Of a stretch of 38,697 nucleotides of DNA, positions 24,092 through 33,237 are shown in pieces. The position numbers and the translations under genes are program-made. Within the stretch, counting starts at the first letter, position 1; each line of letters starts with the position of its first letter. The DNA is from Natronospiraceae bacterium (GTDB taxonomy: Bacteria > Pseudomonadota > Gammaproteobacteria > Natronospirales > Natronospiraceae): positions 1 through 38,697 of the forward strand of contig SLND01000176.1 of NCBI GenBank assembly GCA_007133205.1, written 5' to 3'. Below the pieces are notes generated by a model, which did not search any database, was not told where the DNA came from, and saw only the letters and a list, made by a program, of their open reading frames with translations.

Positions 24092-25447
24092 TCACAGGGA
24101 TGTCAGCCGTTCCTGGATCAGTCTGTCGGCGTAGGCGAAATCCACTCCATCCACCGAATCGGTGTCCCGGGTCAGCTCGTCCAGGATTTCGGCCTGCACT
24201 TCCCCGCGGCGACGGGCTTCGGCATAGGGCAGGTGATGGAACATCACCATGGAATAGCGGGGAATGAAACGGTCGGGGTGGCGTTCTTCCAGTTTCCAGC
24301 CGAGTTTCTTGCGCAGGATGAACTCCGGGTCACGGACCGAGTCGCGCATTTCCACGTAGTTTTCCAGCGCCATGTCGGCAATGGCCTCGGCATTGGGACG
24401 GCGGCGTTCTTCCAGCATGGCGAAGGCCGCTTCCCAGTCATCCTCGCTTGCCGTCAGGCAACGATCCAGCTCCTGGCAGTCCTCGAAGGCGCAGTTCATG
24501 CCCTGGCCGTGGAAGGGCACGATGGCATGGGCCGCGTCGCCAATCAGCAGGGCGAAATCATCCACCCGCCAGCGGGGACAGCGCACGGTGCCGAGCTCGC
24601 CGGTGGGATTGCTCAGAAAGGTATCGGTCAGATCCGGCATCAGCCGGGTGGCATCGGGAAAGTCCTGCTCGAAGAAGGCGCGGATTCGGTCCGGATCCGT
24701 GCCCAGTGCCTCAAAGGAAGGGGTTCCCTGATAGGGCAGGAAGAGGGTGACCGTGAAACTGCCATCGAGATTGGGCAAGGCGATCAGCATGTAGCCACCC
24801 CGTGGCCAGATGTGCAGGGCGCCGCGTTCCATCTGCCACTGCCCGTCGCCATCGGCCGGGATGCTTAGCTCCTTGTAGCCGTGCTCGAGCATGTCGATGT
24901 CGACGTCCATCCCGGTATGCGCGGCCATCGCGCCGCGCACCGGCGAGCCGGCACCGTCACAGGCAATCACGCGGGCGCATTCGATCGTCTCGCGCGTGCC
25001 GTCACTCCCATCTCTCACGTTCAGGCGCCGGGCCTTGAAGTCGACATCCTCAATGGCCTTGTTGAAATGGATCGTGACACGGCCGGTGGCTTCGGCGGCA
25101 TCCATGAGCCGGCAATTGAGTTCGGAGCGCGAGACCGAATTGATCACTTCATGCGGCTTGTTCCCGTAGGGCTGCAGATCCAGACCGCCGTCCTGGTCAT
25201 GAATCATGCGACCCCGCATGGGGATCAGCAGCGGCTCGATCCGGTCCATGACCCCGGCGCCTTCCAGGGCGGCAATCCCGCGATTGGCCAGAGCCAGGTT
25301 GATCGAGCGTCCCGCGGGAATATCCTCGCGCCGCATGTCCGGTCGTTTCTCGAATACGGTGACTTCCAGTCCCCGGCGTGCCAGGTAAAGCGCCAGCAGC
25401 GAGCCGGCAAGTCCCGCGCCGGCAATGACCACGTCCTTCCTGCTCAT
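24092..25447 (-). CDS. kmo: Kynurenine 3-monooxygenase
   Basis: A 451-residue FAD-dependent aromatic hydroxylase converting kynurenine to 3-hydroxykynurenine with NADPH and O2. The N-terminal Rossmann motif GAGLAGSLLALYLARRG (residues 10-26), AGRSINLALANRGIAAL, VSRSELNCRLMDAA and the second FAD motif LLIGDAAHAIVPFHGQGMNCAFED are those of KMO. The hydrophobic C-terminal region (SMVMFHHLPYAEA) matches the part needed for activity in bacterial KMO. The ATG at 25447 follows GAGGG. It lies 30 bp downstream of kynU, last in the abhydrolase-kynU-kmo run, and converges on zur across a repeat. Confidence 0.96.
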   Translation of the reverse strand: MSRKDVVIAGAGLAGSLLALYLARRGLEVTVFEKRPDMRREDIPAGRSINLALANRGIAALEGAGVMDRIEPLLIPMRGRMIHDQDGGLDLQPYGNKPHEVINSVSRSELNCRLMDAAEATGRVTIHFNKAIEDVDFKARRLNVRDGSDGTRETIECARVIACDGAGSPVRGAMAAHTGMDVDIDMLEHGYKELSIPADGDGQWQMERGALHIWPRGGYMLIALPNLDGSFTVTLFLPYQGTPSFEALGTDPDRIRAFFEQDFPDATRLMPDLTDTFLSNPTGELGTVRCPRWRVDDFALLIGDAAHAIVPFHGQGMNCAFEDCQELDRCLTASEDDWEAAFAMLEERRRPNAEAIADMALENYVEMRDSVRDPEFILRKKLGWKLEERHPDRFIPRYSMVMFHHLPYAEARRRGEVQAEILDELTRDTDSVDGVDFAYADRLIQERLTSL

Positions 25448-25477
25448 GCCTGCGATTCCCTCATGGCTGCGAATGAT

Positions 25478-26782
25478 TCATTGGGATGTGCCCTTGATGT
25501 GGACGGCGGTTTCGAGTCGGTCCACGAAGTGAAACAGGTCCTCGAAGCGGTTGTAGAGAGGCACCGGCGCGATACGAATGACATCCGGTTCCCGCCAGTC
25601 CGCGACCACGCCGCGTTGCTCCAGGGCCTGGAAGATCCTGCGTCCGTCACCCTGTCGAAGACGCAGCGACAGTTGGCAGCCGCGCGCCTTCTCCGCCCGT
25701 GGCGTGATTACTTCCACCGCATCTCCCAGGCGTTCATCCAGCCAGTGCAACAGGGTCGCGCTCAGGCGCAGGGATTTGCTTCGCAGACTTGCCATGCCGA
25801 CCTCGTCGAAGATCCGCAGTGAGGCGAGAAGCGGGGTCATGGACAGGATTGGCGGGTTCGACAGTTGCCAGCCTTCGGCGCCGGCCATGGGATGGAACTC
25901 GGGCCCCATCTGGAAACGGGTGTTCTTGTCGTGGCCCCACCAGCCGGCAAAGCGGGGCAGGGACTCATCCTCCGCGTGTCGCTCATGCACGAAGCAGCCC
26001 GCCACCGCGCCGGGCCCGGCATTGAGGTACTTGTAGGAGCACCAGGCAGCGAAGTCCACTCCCCAGTCGTGCAGTTCGAGCGGGATATTGCCGGCGGCGT
26101 GGGCGAGGTCGAAGCCTACCCGGCAGCCCTCCGCGTGCGCTGCCTCGGTGATCGTGGCCATGTCGAACACCTGGCCGCTGTAGTACTGGACGCCCGGGAG
26201 CAGGACCAGGTTGATGCGGTGGCCCTCGCGGCGGATCAGTTCCAGCAGGTCCTCGTCGCGTATGCTCGCTTCCCCTTCACGCGGCCCGATCTCGATCAGG
26301 TCCCGTTCGGGATCGAAGCCGTGAAAGCGTACCTGGGACTCGGCCGCATGACGGTCGGAGGGAAAGGCCGGCTTTTCGATCAGGATGGCCGGGCGCTCGG
26401 GCGTGGGGCGGTAGAAACTGACCATCATCAGGTGCAGATTCACCGTCAGGGTGTTCATCTGCACCACTTCGACCGGTTTCGCCCCCACCAGGCCCGCGGC
26501 GAGTTCGGTGAAGTTCTCGTGGTAGGGCATCCAGGGGCGCCGTGCCCGGGTATGGCCGTACACCCCCAGCCGGGCCCAGTCGTCCAGTTCCTCCTGAATC
26601 AGATCCCGCACGGCCCTTGGTTGCAGGCCAAGGGAGTTGCCACAGAAATAGAGGCTCTCTGAGCCGTCGGGTGCCGGCGGAACAAAAAAACTTGCCCGCA
26701 TGCCAGCCAGTGGATCGGCCCGATCGATTGCCCGGGCGGCCTTGAGGGAAAATTCTTCGGGGGGCGAGAACTGATCATTCAT
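25478..26782 (-). CDS. kynU: Kynureninase
   Basis: A 434-residue PLP enzyme that cleaves (3-hydroxy)kynurenine to (3-hydroxy)anthranilate and alanine. The Schiff-base Lys is Lys251 in CSYKYLNAGPG, the cofactor Asp is in GFDLAHAAGNIPL, and other landmarks are YFCGNSLGLQP, YGHTRARRPWMPYHE, MNTLTVNLHLMMVSFYRPT and GWWGHDKNTRFQM. With kmo next door and 3-hydroxyanthranilate dioxygenase in the second block, 3-hydroxykynurenine is the likely substrate. It starts 18 bp after the stop of the alpha/beta-hydrolase gene. The ATG at 26782 has a weak ribosome site, so coupling to the upstream gene is likely. Confidence 0.97.
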   Translation of the reverse strand: MNDQFSPPEEFSLKAARAIDRADPLAGMRASFFVPPAPDGSESLYFCGNSLGLQPRAVRDLIQEELDDWARLGVYGHTRARRPWMPYHENFTELAAGLVGAKPVEVVQMNTLTVNLHLMMVSFYRPTPERPAILIEKPAFPSDRHAAESQVRFHGFDPERDLIEIGPREGEASIRDEDLLELIRREGHRINLVLLPGVQYYSGQVFDMATITEAAHAEGCRVGFDLAHAAGNIPLELHDWGVDFAAWCSYKYLNAGPGAVAGCFVHERHAEDESLPRFAGWWGHDKNTRFQMGPEFHPMAGAEGWQLSNPPILSMTPLLASLRIFDEVGMASLRSKSLRLSATLLHWLDERLGDAVEVITPRAEKARGCQLSLRLRQGDGRRIFQALEQRGVVADWREPDVIRIAPVPLYNRFEDLFHFVDRLETAVHIKGTSQ

Positions 26783-26800
26783 GGGCGCTGATTGTACCGT

Positions 26801-28429
26801 TTATTCGTCCTCCCGCAGCACTTCCCGCAGACGATCCAGCGCGTCCTCGTCCCAGCCCTCCGGTTCGGTCAGGGCATGCCAGGCATCGAGGTAGTGCTCT
26901 GCCGCGAAATCATGGCCAAAGCCACGCGGCGACGAGCCGGCTGCCATGTCGGCGGCAAGTTGCAGGCCGGTCACGATCGGATACCAGCGAAGATGCTCGG
27001 AAACGTCCGGTCCACGCGGTGCTTCCATCCACTCGGGCTTGCGGTAAAAGGCTTCCGGTTCAAAGAAGGTGACCGGATCACTTGCATACTGCAGGTAGGC
27101 AATCCGGAAGGAACCCCATTCGGCGGCGCCGGTTTCAAGACCGCCGTGCTGGTTGGCGAAGCGCACCACCGAGTCGTCCCGGAACCGTGGCAGCCAGGCA
27201 GGGGAGTCGGCTTGTCGGCGTTCGGTGACCGTGCGCCAGGTTTCCTTTCGGAACGGTGGGCCGCTCCACAATGCCCCGTGGAAGGGGTCGTCGATGATGT
27301 CGAAGAAATCGAAGGAGCGGTCGGAATTGAGCGCTCCCAGACTGAGGCCGTGCAGGTAAAGGCGCGGTCGTTCCTCCTCGGGCAGCTCACTCCAGTGGCC
27401 ATAGATCTTCTCGAACATGGCCTGGGCCATTTCCACCCCGTACTCGCCTTCCACCATCAGCGAGAGATGGCTGGGAAGATAGGAATACTGGGCGGCGACG
27501 GTGGCGACATCCCCGTGATGCAGGTATTCCAGAGGGGTCATGGAGGCCTGGTCCACCCAGCCGGTGCCGGTAGGCGTGACCAGGACCAGCAGCGAGCGAT
27601 CGAAGGCGTCCAGGCGTTTCAGTTCCGCAAGCGCCAGCTCGGCCCGTTCTTCCGCCGTGTCGGCGGCATTCAGGCCGACATAGACACGGACCGGTTCCCG
27701 GGGGGTGTCTTCGCTGAAGGCTTCGAGCTCCTCCGTGGTCAGACCGCGGGAGAGGAATCGGCGGCCGTGACGTCCCATGTCGTCCCAGTCCAGCAGGGAT
27801 TCGCGGCTGCCTGCCCGCATGGCGTCGGTGGGCTTGTCGTATTCGGCTTCCAGCAGGGCATCCACCTGCTGGTAGGACGCATCGGCACTGCGCAGGGCGA
27901 GGGAAAACAGGATGCCGTCAATGATCGCCCAGAAGAGAACGAAAGCGGCAACGAGCCCGAAGACATGGGAGACGCGGCGTGGCACGAAACGCTGCATACG
28001 GCGTGACAGTGCCAGGAAGAGCCGCCGAAACAGCTTCGCCAGCAACCACAGGCCCAGGAACACGATGATTGCGACCAGCCCCACGGTCACGGGATGAACG
28101 CCCCCCGCGGGCTCCATTTCCATCAGCGCGCGAACCGAGTTCTGCCAGCCGCCTGCCCGCCACAGGAAGCTCACCGCAATCAGGCCGCAAATACCCGCCG
28201 CAATCCCCTGCAGGATGCGTTGGTTCCGCTCGTGCGGGACCGGTAGTTCAAGGTAACGCCACAGCCAGTGGGCGAAGACCCCCAGACCATAGCCGGCAGT
28301 GAAGGAGAGCCCGGAAATGATGCCCTGGACGACGTCCGTTCGTGGCAGGAGAGTCGGAGTCAGCGACAGGGCGAACAGAAAGGTGCCCAGCAGCAGGCCG
28401 GCGGTATGAAAGGGGCGTCCAATGCGCAT
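26801..28429 (-). CDS. Alpha/beta-hydrolase family integral membrane protein
   Basis: A 542-residue protein of the family formerly called DUF2319: an N-terminal membrane half with about four to five helices (HTAGLLLGTFLFALSLTPTLLPR, ISGLSFTAGYGLGVFAHWLW, LIAVSFLW, VGLVAIIVFLGLWLLAKL, FGLVAAFVLFWAIIDGI) and a C-terminal alpha/beta-hydrolase half from about residue 240. The nucleophile elbow is LYLHGLSLGALNSDRS (GxSxG). VRVYVGLNAADT and LLVLVTPTGTGWVDQ are family blocks. The natural substrate is unknown; esterase or lipase activity is inferred. It is the first of three closely spaced genes with kynU and kmo. Whether that reflects function (for example hydrolysis of N-formylkynurenine, another alpha/beta-hydrolase reaction) or chance is open. 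Confidence 0.85.
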   Translation of the reverse strand: MRIGRPFHTAGLLLGTFLFALSLTPTLLPRTDVVQGIISGLSFTAGYGLGVFAHWLWRYLELPVPHERNQRILQGIAAGICGLIAVSFLWRAGGWQNSVRALMEMEPAGGVHPVTVGLVAIIVFLGLWLLAKLFRRLFLALSRRMQRFVPRRVSHVFGLVAAFVLFWAIIDGILFSLALRSADASYQQVDALLEAEYDKPTDAMRAGSRESLLDWDDMGRHGRRFLSRGLTTEELEAFSEDTPREPVRVYVGLNAADTAEERAELALAELKRLDAFDRSLLVLVTPTGTGWVDQASMTPLEYLHHGDVATVAAQYSYLPSHLSLMVEGEYGVEMAQAMFEKIYGHWSELPEEERPRLYLHGLSLGALNSDRSFDFFDIIDDPFHGALWSGPPFRKETWRTVTERRQADSPAWLPRFRDDSVVRFANQHGGLETGAAEWGSFRIAYLQYASDPVTFFEPEAFYRKPEWMEAPRGPDVSEHLRWYPIVTGLQLAADMAAGSSPRGFGHDFAAEHYLDAWHALTEPEGWDEDALDRLREVLREDE

Positions 28430-28649
28430 GTGTCGGGAGCCATGCAGTCAGTTCGACACCTACCGTAACACGCTGGCGGAGAGCCTCGCCCGACAGTGGG
28501 TCCGTCAACGAGTTGATCGAATCGGGCCAATTTGGAGCAAACGGGGTCTCTGACTTCAATTGCTGAGGCGACATTGCGGTAACGAATGACAGGGTCACAG
28601 GTGTCAGAAAACCCCCCGGTTTGTCGTATTACCTCGTAGCGATGTCTTC

Positions 28650-28677
28650 TTGTTGATCTCTGATCGAAGCAGAGAAT
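28650..28677 (+). promoter_or_regulatory. Possible promoter of the delta-60-repeat lipoprotein gene
   Basis: TTGTTG (28650-28655) and GAGAAT (28672-28677) are 16 bases apart and would start a message about 18 bases before ATG 28702. The -10 box is weak (4/6). The rest of the 272-bp divergent gap (28430-28649) holds no feature I can support. Confidence 0.35.
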
Positions 28678-28701
28678 GATCGGTTTCCCCGGAGGTGTGT
28701 G

Positions 28702-31314
28702 ATGGGTTCTCGTTTTCAAGGCCGGATGAATCCCGGCAGGGTTTGGCCTTTCCTGTCTGTTCTGCTGTCTGCTGCCTTTCTGGCGGGTTGCCTGGCAGAC
28801 GATGTGGACCTCGATGAACCGGAAATTGGTGATCCGGAACCGCCGCTCCCCGAGCTGGAAGCATCATCCGGCGTGATGAGCATGCAGTTGCGCTGGGAAG
28901 GTCCCGATACCGTGGATCTGGTTTTTTCCTCGGACCCCGGGTGCGACTGGGACAATTATTCTCTCTGCGAGGATGGCGGCCGTCTCACCGGGCAGTCGGG
29001 TGGCGAGCGCGAGCTCGGGGCCGTGGTGGACGAGTTTGATTCGGATACCGGGTGGTATTTCGTCGCCGAATCGGAAGGCGGCCGTTCCCAGCCGGTGGCC
29101 GCACGCCCATTGCCCATCGCGCTGGACGGGGTGCACGGCATAGAAGCCATCAAGGAACCCCCGGTAAACGCCCTGGAACGGGGAGAGTCGCTGTACGTGG
29201 GGGGAAGCTTCAGTCGGGTCGGTCCCCTGACCGGGGGCGGTGCCATGCTTGATCGGCAGGAAGGTCGACTGCGTGGCGTCGTGGCCCATGTGGAGGGAGA
29301 GGTCAAGGCGACTGTCTCGGATGGCGAAGGCGGATTCTTCATCGGCGGCGAGTTCGAAGCCGTCGGGGGGGAGGAGCGCATCAACCTCGCGCGAATCCGC
29401 TCCGACGGGGCCGTCGATCGCGACTGGCAGGCCGATGCCGATGCTCCGGTACACGCCCTTGCCCGCATGGGTGAGCAACTGCTGGTCGGCGGCGAATTCA
29501 CCGAGATTGTTCATGACGAACTTGACCCGTCCGGTGCCCACATTGCCGTCCTGGAGGCGGATTCCGGTGCCGTCGATCCTGATTGGGGTCCGGATCTCAA
29601 TGATCGGGTATTGGCTCTGAAGGCAGATGATGAACGGGTCTATGCCGGTGGCGATTTCACCGAGGTGAATGGTGCGAGCCGTGACTATCTCATCGCGCTG
29701 GATGGGACGACCGGGAGTCTGGAGGAAGACTGGGAGCCGGAGCTCGATAATACCGTATTCGCGCTGGCTACCCGGGGAGAGCGGGTCTTCGTTGGTGGCG
29801 CCTTCCAGGCGGTGGATGACGAACATTCCACTTCCCTGGCCGCCCTGGATGCGGAGACCGGTGAGATGGACTCCGCCTGGGATGTCGAGCTTTTCGGAGA
29901 AGCCGTCAGGGCTCTGGCGATTGCGGAGAACCGGCTTCATGTCGGGGGCGCTTTCGGCACCATCAACGACGAGTCGGGTTACAACAATTTTGCGGTACTG
30001 GATCTTGATTCCGCCAGCGTGATGGACGCGTTCGTGGCAACCGGTATTGCAGGCACGATTTCCGACCTGGCCGTGGCTGATGGGCGGGTCTACATGAGCG
30101 GGAATTTTGCAGAGGCGGTCGGTGGTCGGCGCGATAATCTGGTTGCCTTCGATGCCGACACCGGTGAGCTGAGTGATGAGTGGAATCCGGGGGCGAATCG
30201 TGAACTGGGTAATGGTGCAATCGCACTGAGCGACAACGCCATCTACGTAGGTGGCAATACAACGGAAATCAGTGGCGAGAGCCGTCAAGGTCTGGTCGCA
30301 TTGGATCCGGAAACGGGCCTCATTGACGACGACTGGCAGGCCTCGGTCAAGCCCGGTGTGATGGATATGGCGCTCAAGGATGGAATCTTGTACGTGGCCG
30401 GCGATATTACCGAAGCGAACGGGGAACCAGCAGACCACCTGGTCGCCTTTGACGCGAATACCGGTGAGCGTGACAGCGACTGGTCGCCCGAGGCGGACGA
30501 TGCCGCAACCTCGCTGCTGGTGACGGAAGATGTAGTGTTTGCGGGAGGCGCATTTTCCCGGATCAATGACGATGAACAGCATCAGGGCCTGGTTGCCCTG
30601 GATGCCTTTTCCGGAGCGCCTCTGGTCAACTGGGATGCCGGTGAAATCAGTGGTGCCACTGCTGTGGCCAGCGTGCGTTCAATGGCAAGCTCGGGAGACA
30701 GCCTCTTCATTGGTGGCAATTTCCAGTCGGTGGATGACACCGCCCGTGACCATATTGCCGCGCTGGATCTGACGGATGGCTCTCTTGAAGAGGACTGGGA
30801 TCCGGGCACCGATGGGATGGTGAATGCGCTGGTGATCGAGGATGGGCGCCTGCATGCGGGTGGCAGCTTTACCGGCGCCGGCGGTGGCAGTGTGACATTT
30901 GCGGGGTCTCCACAGCATGAGGATCGCGCCCACATGGCTGCCTTTGATCCGGAGGATGGGTCTCTGGACGAGACCTGGGTTCCTTCCAGCGATGGTGTGG
31001 TCATGGACCTGGTCTCGAATGAGGGCCAATTCTACGCTGTGGGTGGATTCAGCGAAGTCAATGAGGGCACGGAGCGGGAGCGCATTGCCCGTTTCGGTTC
31101 TGAGAGTGGTGCACTCGATCTCGATTGGGATCCCGCGCTACCCGGTGCGGATCTGTTCTTCAGCCCATTGCGGGTTGTTCTGGTCACCTCGGAGCAGATA
31201 TTCGTGGGCGGCGAAATTCCCCTTGCCGGGGGCGATTCGGGCAGCGACTCGGGTCATCAACTGCGCGGGAACCTGGTTAGCATTGATCCGGAGACCGGTG
31301 ACTTGGTCTGGTGA
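28702..31314 (+). CDS. Lipoprotein built of delta-60/beta-propeller-like repeats
   Basis: An 870-residue exported lipoprotein. The ATG at 28702 follows GGAGG; the signal peptide ends in FLAGC with lipidated Cys30, then an acidic, Pro-rich linker (EPEIGDPEPPLPELE). From about residue 145 the chain is roughly 14 repeats of 45-50 residues with consensus V-x-A-L-x(6)-L-x-V-G-G-x-F-T-x-V ... LAALDAxTGxLDxxWDP, for example VHALARMGEQLLVGGEFTEI and VFALATRGERVFVGGAFQAV. This is the delta-60 (DUF5122) pattern predicted to fold as beta-propellers. The region between linker and repeats contains two Cys and looks like a small separate domain. Binding or adhesion at the cell surface is a guess. It is the only plus-strand gene in the 24-37 kb block. 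Confidence 0.85.
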   Translation: MGSRFQGRMNPGRVWPFLSVLLSAAFLAGCLADDVDLDEPEIGDPEPPLPELEASSGVMSMQLRWEGPDTVDLVFSSDPGCDWDNYSLCEDGGRLTGQSGGERELGAVVDEFDSDTGWYFVAESEGGRSQPVAARPLPIALDGVHGIEAIKEPPVNALERGESLYVGGSFSRVGPLTGGGAMLDRQEGRLRGVVAHVEGEVKATVSDGEGGFFIGGEFEAVGGEERINLARIRSDGAVDRDWQADADAPVHALARMGEQLLVGGEFTEIVHDELDPSGAHIAVLEADSGAVDPDWGPDLNDRVLALKADDERVYAGGDFTEVNGASRDYLIALDGTTGSLEEDWEPELDNTVFALATRGERVFVGGAFQAVDDEHSTSLAALDAETGEMDSAWDVELFGEAVRALAIAENRLHVGGAFGTINDESGYNNFAVLDLDSASVMDAFVATGIAGTISDLAVADGRVYMSGNFAEAVGGRRDNLVAFDADTGELSDEWNPGANRELGNGAIALSDNAIYVGGNTTEISGESRQGLVALDPETGLIDDDWQASVKPGVMDMALKDGILYVAGDITEANGEPADHLVAFDANTGERDSDWSPEADDAATSLLVTEDVVFAGGAFSRINDDEQHQGLVALDAFSGAPLVNWDAGEISGATAVASVRSMASSGDSLFIGGNFQSVDDTARDHIAALDLTDGSLEEDWDPGTDGMVNALVIEDGRLHAGGSFTGAGGGSVTFAGSPQHEDRAHMAAFDPEDGSLDETWVPSSDGVVMDLVSNEGQFYAVGGFSEVNEGTERERIARFGSESGALDLDWDPALPGADLFFSPLRVVLVTSEQIFVGGEIPLAGGDSGSDSGHQLRGNLVSIDPETGDLVW

Positions 31315-31347
31315 AGTCGGGTCGACTTGCTGTAGCGCTGCGGATAT

Positions 31348-32172
31348 TCAGTCCGACAGTTGCGGATGCAGTATGGGCCGGCTGGGTACGGCGTCGGTTT
31401 CCAGTGGGGGATACTGGAGATTCAGGAGCCATAGCCCGTCTTCAATCGTGTCGGGCACGAAAACCATTTCGGTGATCGAGGCATGGGGATGTGCCGCCCG
31501 GCTCAAATCCCGCGTGCCCTCCGGCAGGCCCCAGAAGCTCCGGTGGGCGAGCAGCTCTCCGCCATCATCGGGCCGGTCCACCGAGGGTTGATCGGTCAGC
31601 AAATGACAGATCCCCTGGCCCGCAAGCCACTCGGCCGCTTCCGCCGTAAGCCAGGTCGAGGGTGGCCCCGACATCCAGTCCCGGACACATTTTTCCGGTG
31701 CATTGGGCAGGGTCCGCAGGATGATTGCGGCCGGTGCGATCCCGGGCGCTGCCGTTTCCCAGGCTGCACGCAGGCGCGCCCGGGAAATGACCGGATCGCC
31801 GGCCTCGGCAGGGCCGGGACCACGTTCGCCACTGGCTGCGAACTGACCCGGTTCCAGCGACAGGAGCAGGGCCGGAACCAGGACATTGCCGACCAGGTCG
31901 GGCACCGTGGCCCGGTCGTCGGTGATGTGGCCGACGCACTCGGTGTGGGTGCCATTGCAGTGGGGAATGATCTCGAGGACTTCACAGTTGCAGCTTCCAC
32001 CTTCGCGCGTGTCGCCGGTGAAACTGCCACTGCTCAGTGGCTTGCGTTGCGCGGGCGGTGCACCGAAGAAGCTCGGCTGCGGCCCGTCAAAATCCATGCT
32101 GATGGCGATCGAGTGTGCCGCCGTCGGCGACAGGTCAAAACGCAGTCCGTCGAGATCCGCCACCGCGCTCAT
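31348..32172 (-). CDS. Cyclase-family hydrolase, candidate kynurenine formamidase
   Basis: A 274-residue member of the cyclase family (the fold of KynB-type kynurenine formamidases). The metal motif HCNGTHTECVGHI matches the family's HxGTHxDxxxH pattern, with Glu in place of Asp, preceded by GSCNCEVLEIIP. It is longer than classical KynB (about 210 residues) and may form a separate formamidase branch. The ATG at 32172 overlaps the ACMS decarboxylase stop by ATGA, so translational coupling ties it to the kynurenine pathway. The track's earlier ATG (32205) lies deeper in that gene. It would supply kynurenine from N-formylkynurenine, the only upstream step otherwise missing besides tryptophan dioxygenase. 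Family call firm, substrate inferred. Confidence 0.8.
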   Translation of the reverse strand: MSAVADLDGLRFDLSPTAAHSIAISMDFDGPQPSFFGAPPAQRKPLSSGSFTGDTREGGSCNCEVLEIIPHCNGTHTECVGHITDDRATVPDLVGNVLVPALLLSLEPGQFAASGERGPGPAEAGDPVISRARLRAAWETAAPGIAPAAIILRTLPNAPEKCVRDWMSGPPSTWLTAEAAEWLAGQGICHLLTDQPSVDRPDDGGELLAHRSFWGLPEGTRDLSRAAHPHASITEMVFVPDTIEDGLWLLNLQYPPLETDAVPSRPILHPQLSD

Positions 32173-33194
32173 GCGCGAAACCGCTCCGGTGACAGACCGA
32201 GCCATTCCAGCGCCGTGCCGTGCAGCAGACGCTCGCGCTCCGCTTCTTCCAGTGACATGCTCTCGATCAGTTTGCCCGGCTCCAGTTCTCCCAGCGGGAA
32301 AGGATAGTCGGTACCCAGGGCGATGCGTTCGGCACCGACCATGTCGAGCATGAGCTGCAACACCTTCGGTTCATGGGTCAGGGAATCGAAATAGAGCCGG
32401 TCCAGGTACTGGCGTGGATCAATGTCATTGTCCACCGCACACAGGTCCGGGCGGACATTGAAACCATGTTCAATGCGCCCGATGGACGGCAAAAAACTGC
32501 CTCCACCATGGGCGAAGGCCACCCGCAGCCGGGGGAAACGTTCAAACACGCCCCCGAAGATGATGGAGCAGATGGCGCGGGTCGTCTCTGCCGGCATGCC
32601 CACCAGCCAGGGCAGCCAGTATTTCGACATGCTCTCGGCGCCCATCATGTCCCAGGGGTGGACGAAGATGGCGGCGCCCAGTCTTTCGGCCGTGGCCCAG
32701 ACCGGATCCAGCACCCGTTCGTTGAGGTTCCAGTCGTTGATATGTGAGCCGATCTGGATACCGGCCAGGCCCAGTTCACCGATACAGCGTTCCAGCTCGC
32801 CGGCCGCCCGGTCAGGATCCTGCATGGGGACCGTGCCAAGACCGACGAACCGGGTCGGATGGGCCGCCACCACTTCGGCGATGTGATCATTGAGAAAGCG
32901 GGAAAGGTCCAGGGCGTGTTCCGGTTTCGCCCAGTAACTGAACATCACCGGGACGGTGGAGAGCACCTGGACATCCACGCCGTGTTCGGCACAATCCGAC
33001 AGCCTCGCTTCCGGGTCCCAGCAATTGGGCTCGATCTCCCGGAAGGTCTTGCCGTCCCGAACCATCCGCTTGTTGCAACCGGTCTCGCAGGGTTCGAGCT
33101 GAACAAAGCCCCCGTAACCATAGCGTTCCTTCAGATCCGGCCAGTTCGGGGGCAGGATGTGGGTGTGGACATCGATCTTCAGTGAATTGGGCAC
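32169..33194 (-). CDS. nbaD: 2-amino-3-carboxymuconate-6-semialdehyde decarboxylase (ACMSD)
   Basis: A 341-residue zinc amidohydrolase-fold decarboxylase that turns ACMS into 2-aminomuconate semialdehyde, diverting flux from quinolinate/NAD. The match to known ACMSD is close: KIDVHTHILPPNWPDLKERY (His10, His12), FREIEPNCWDPEA with Arg52, STVPVMFSYWAKP, FVHPWDMMG (His179), LPWLVGMPAETT, FAHGGGSF (His229) and LGTDYPFPLGELEPGKLIES (Asp296). The start is taken as GTG 33194, which places the first conserved residue at position 6. The track's 49 extra residues translate a heptamer repeat. A modest GGAA lies about nine bases upstream. It follows the 3-hydroxyanthranilate dioxygenase gene across the repeat and overlaps the cyclase-family gene by 4 bp. 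Confidence 0.95.
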   Translation of the reverse strand: MPNSLKIDVHTHILPPNWPDLKERYGYGGFVQLEPCETGCNKRMVRDGKTFREIEPNCWDPEARLSDCAEHGVDVQVLSTVPVMFSYWAKPEHALDLSRFLNDHIAEVVAAHPTRFVGLGTVPMQDPDRAAGELERCIGELGLAGIQIGSHINDWNLNERVLDPVWATAERLGAAIFVHPWDMMGAESMSKYWLPWLVGMPAETTRAICSIIFGGVFERFPRLRVAFAHGGGSFLPSIGRIEHGFNVRPDLCAVDNDIDPRQYLDRLYFDSLTHEPKVLQLMLDMVGAERIALGTDYPFPLGELEPGKLIESMSLEEAERERLLHGTALEWLGLSPERFRA

Positions 33195-33237
33195 GAGCTG
33201 AATTTCCGGTTTCCAATTGATTTGTTTAGGAGTGACG

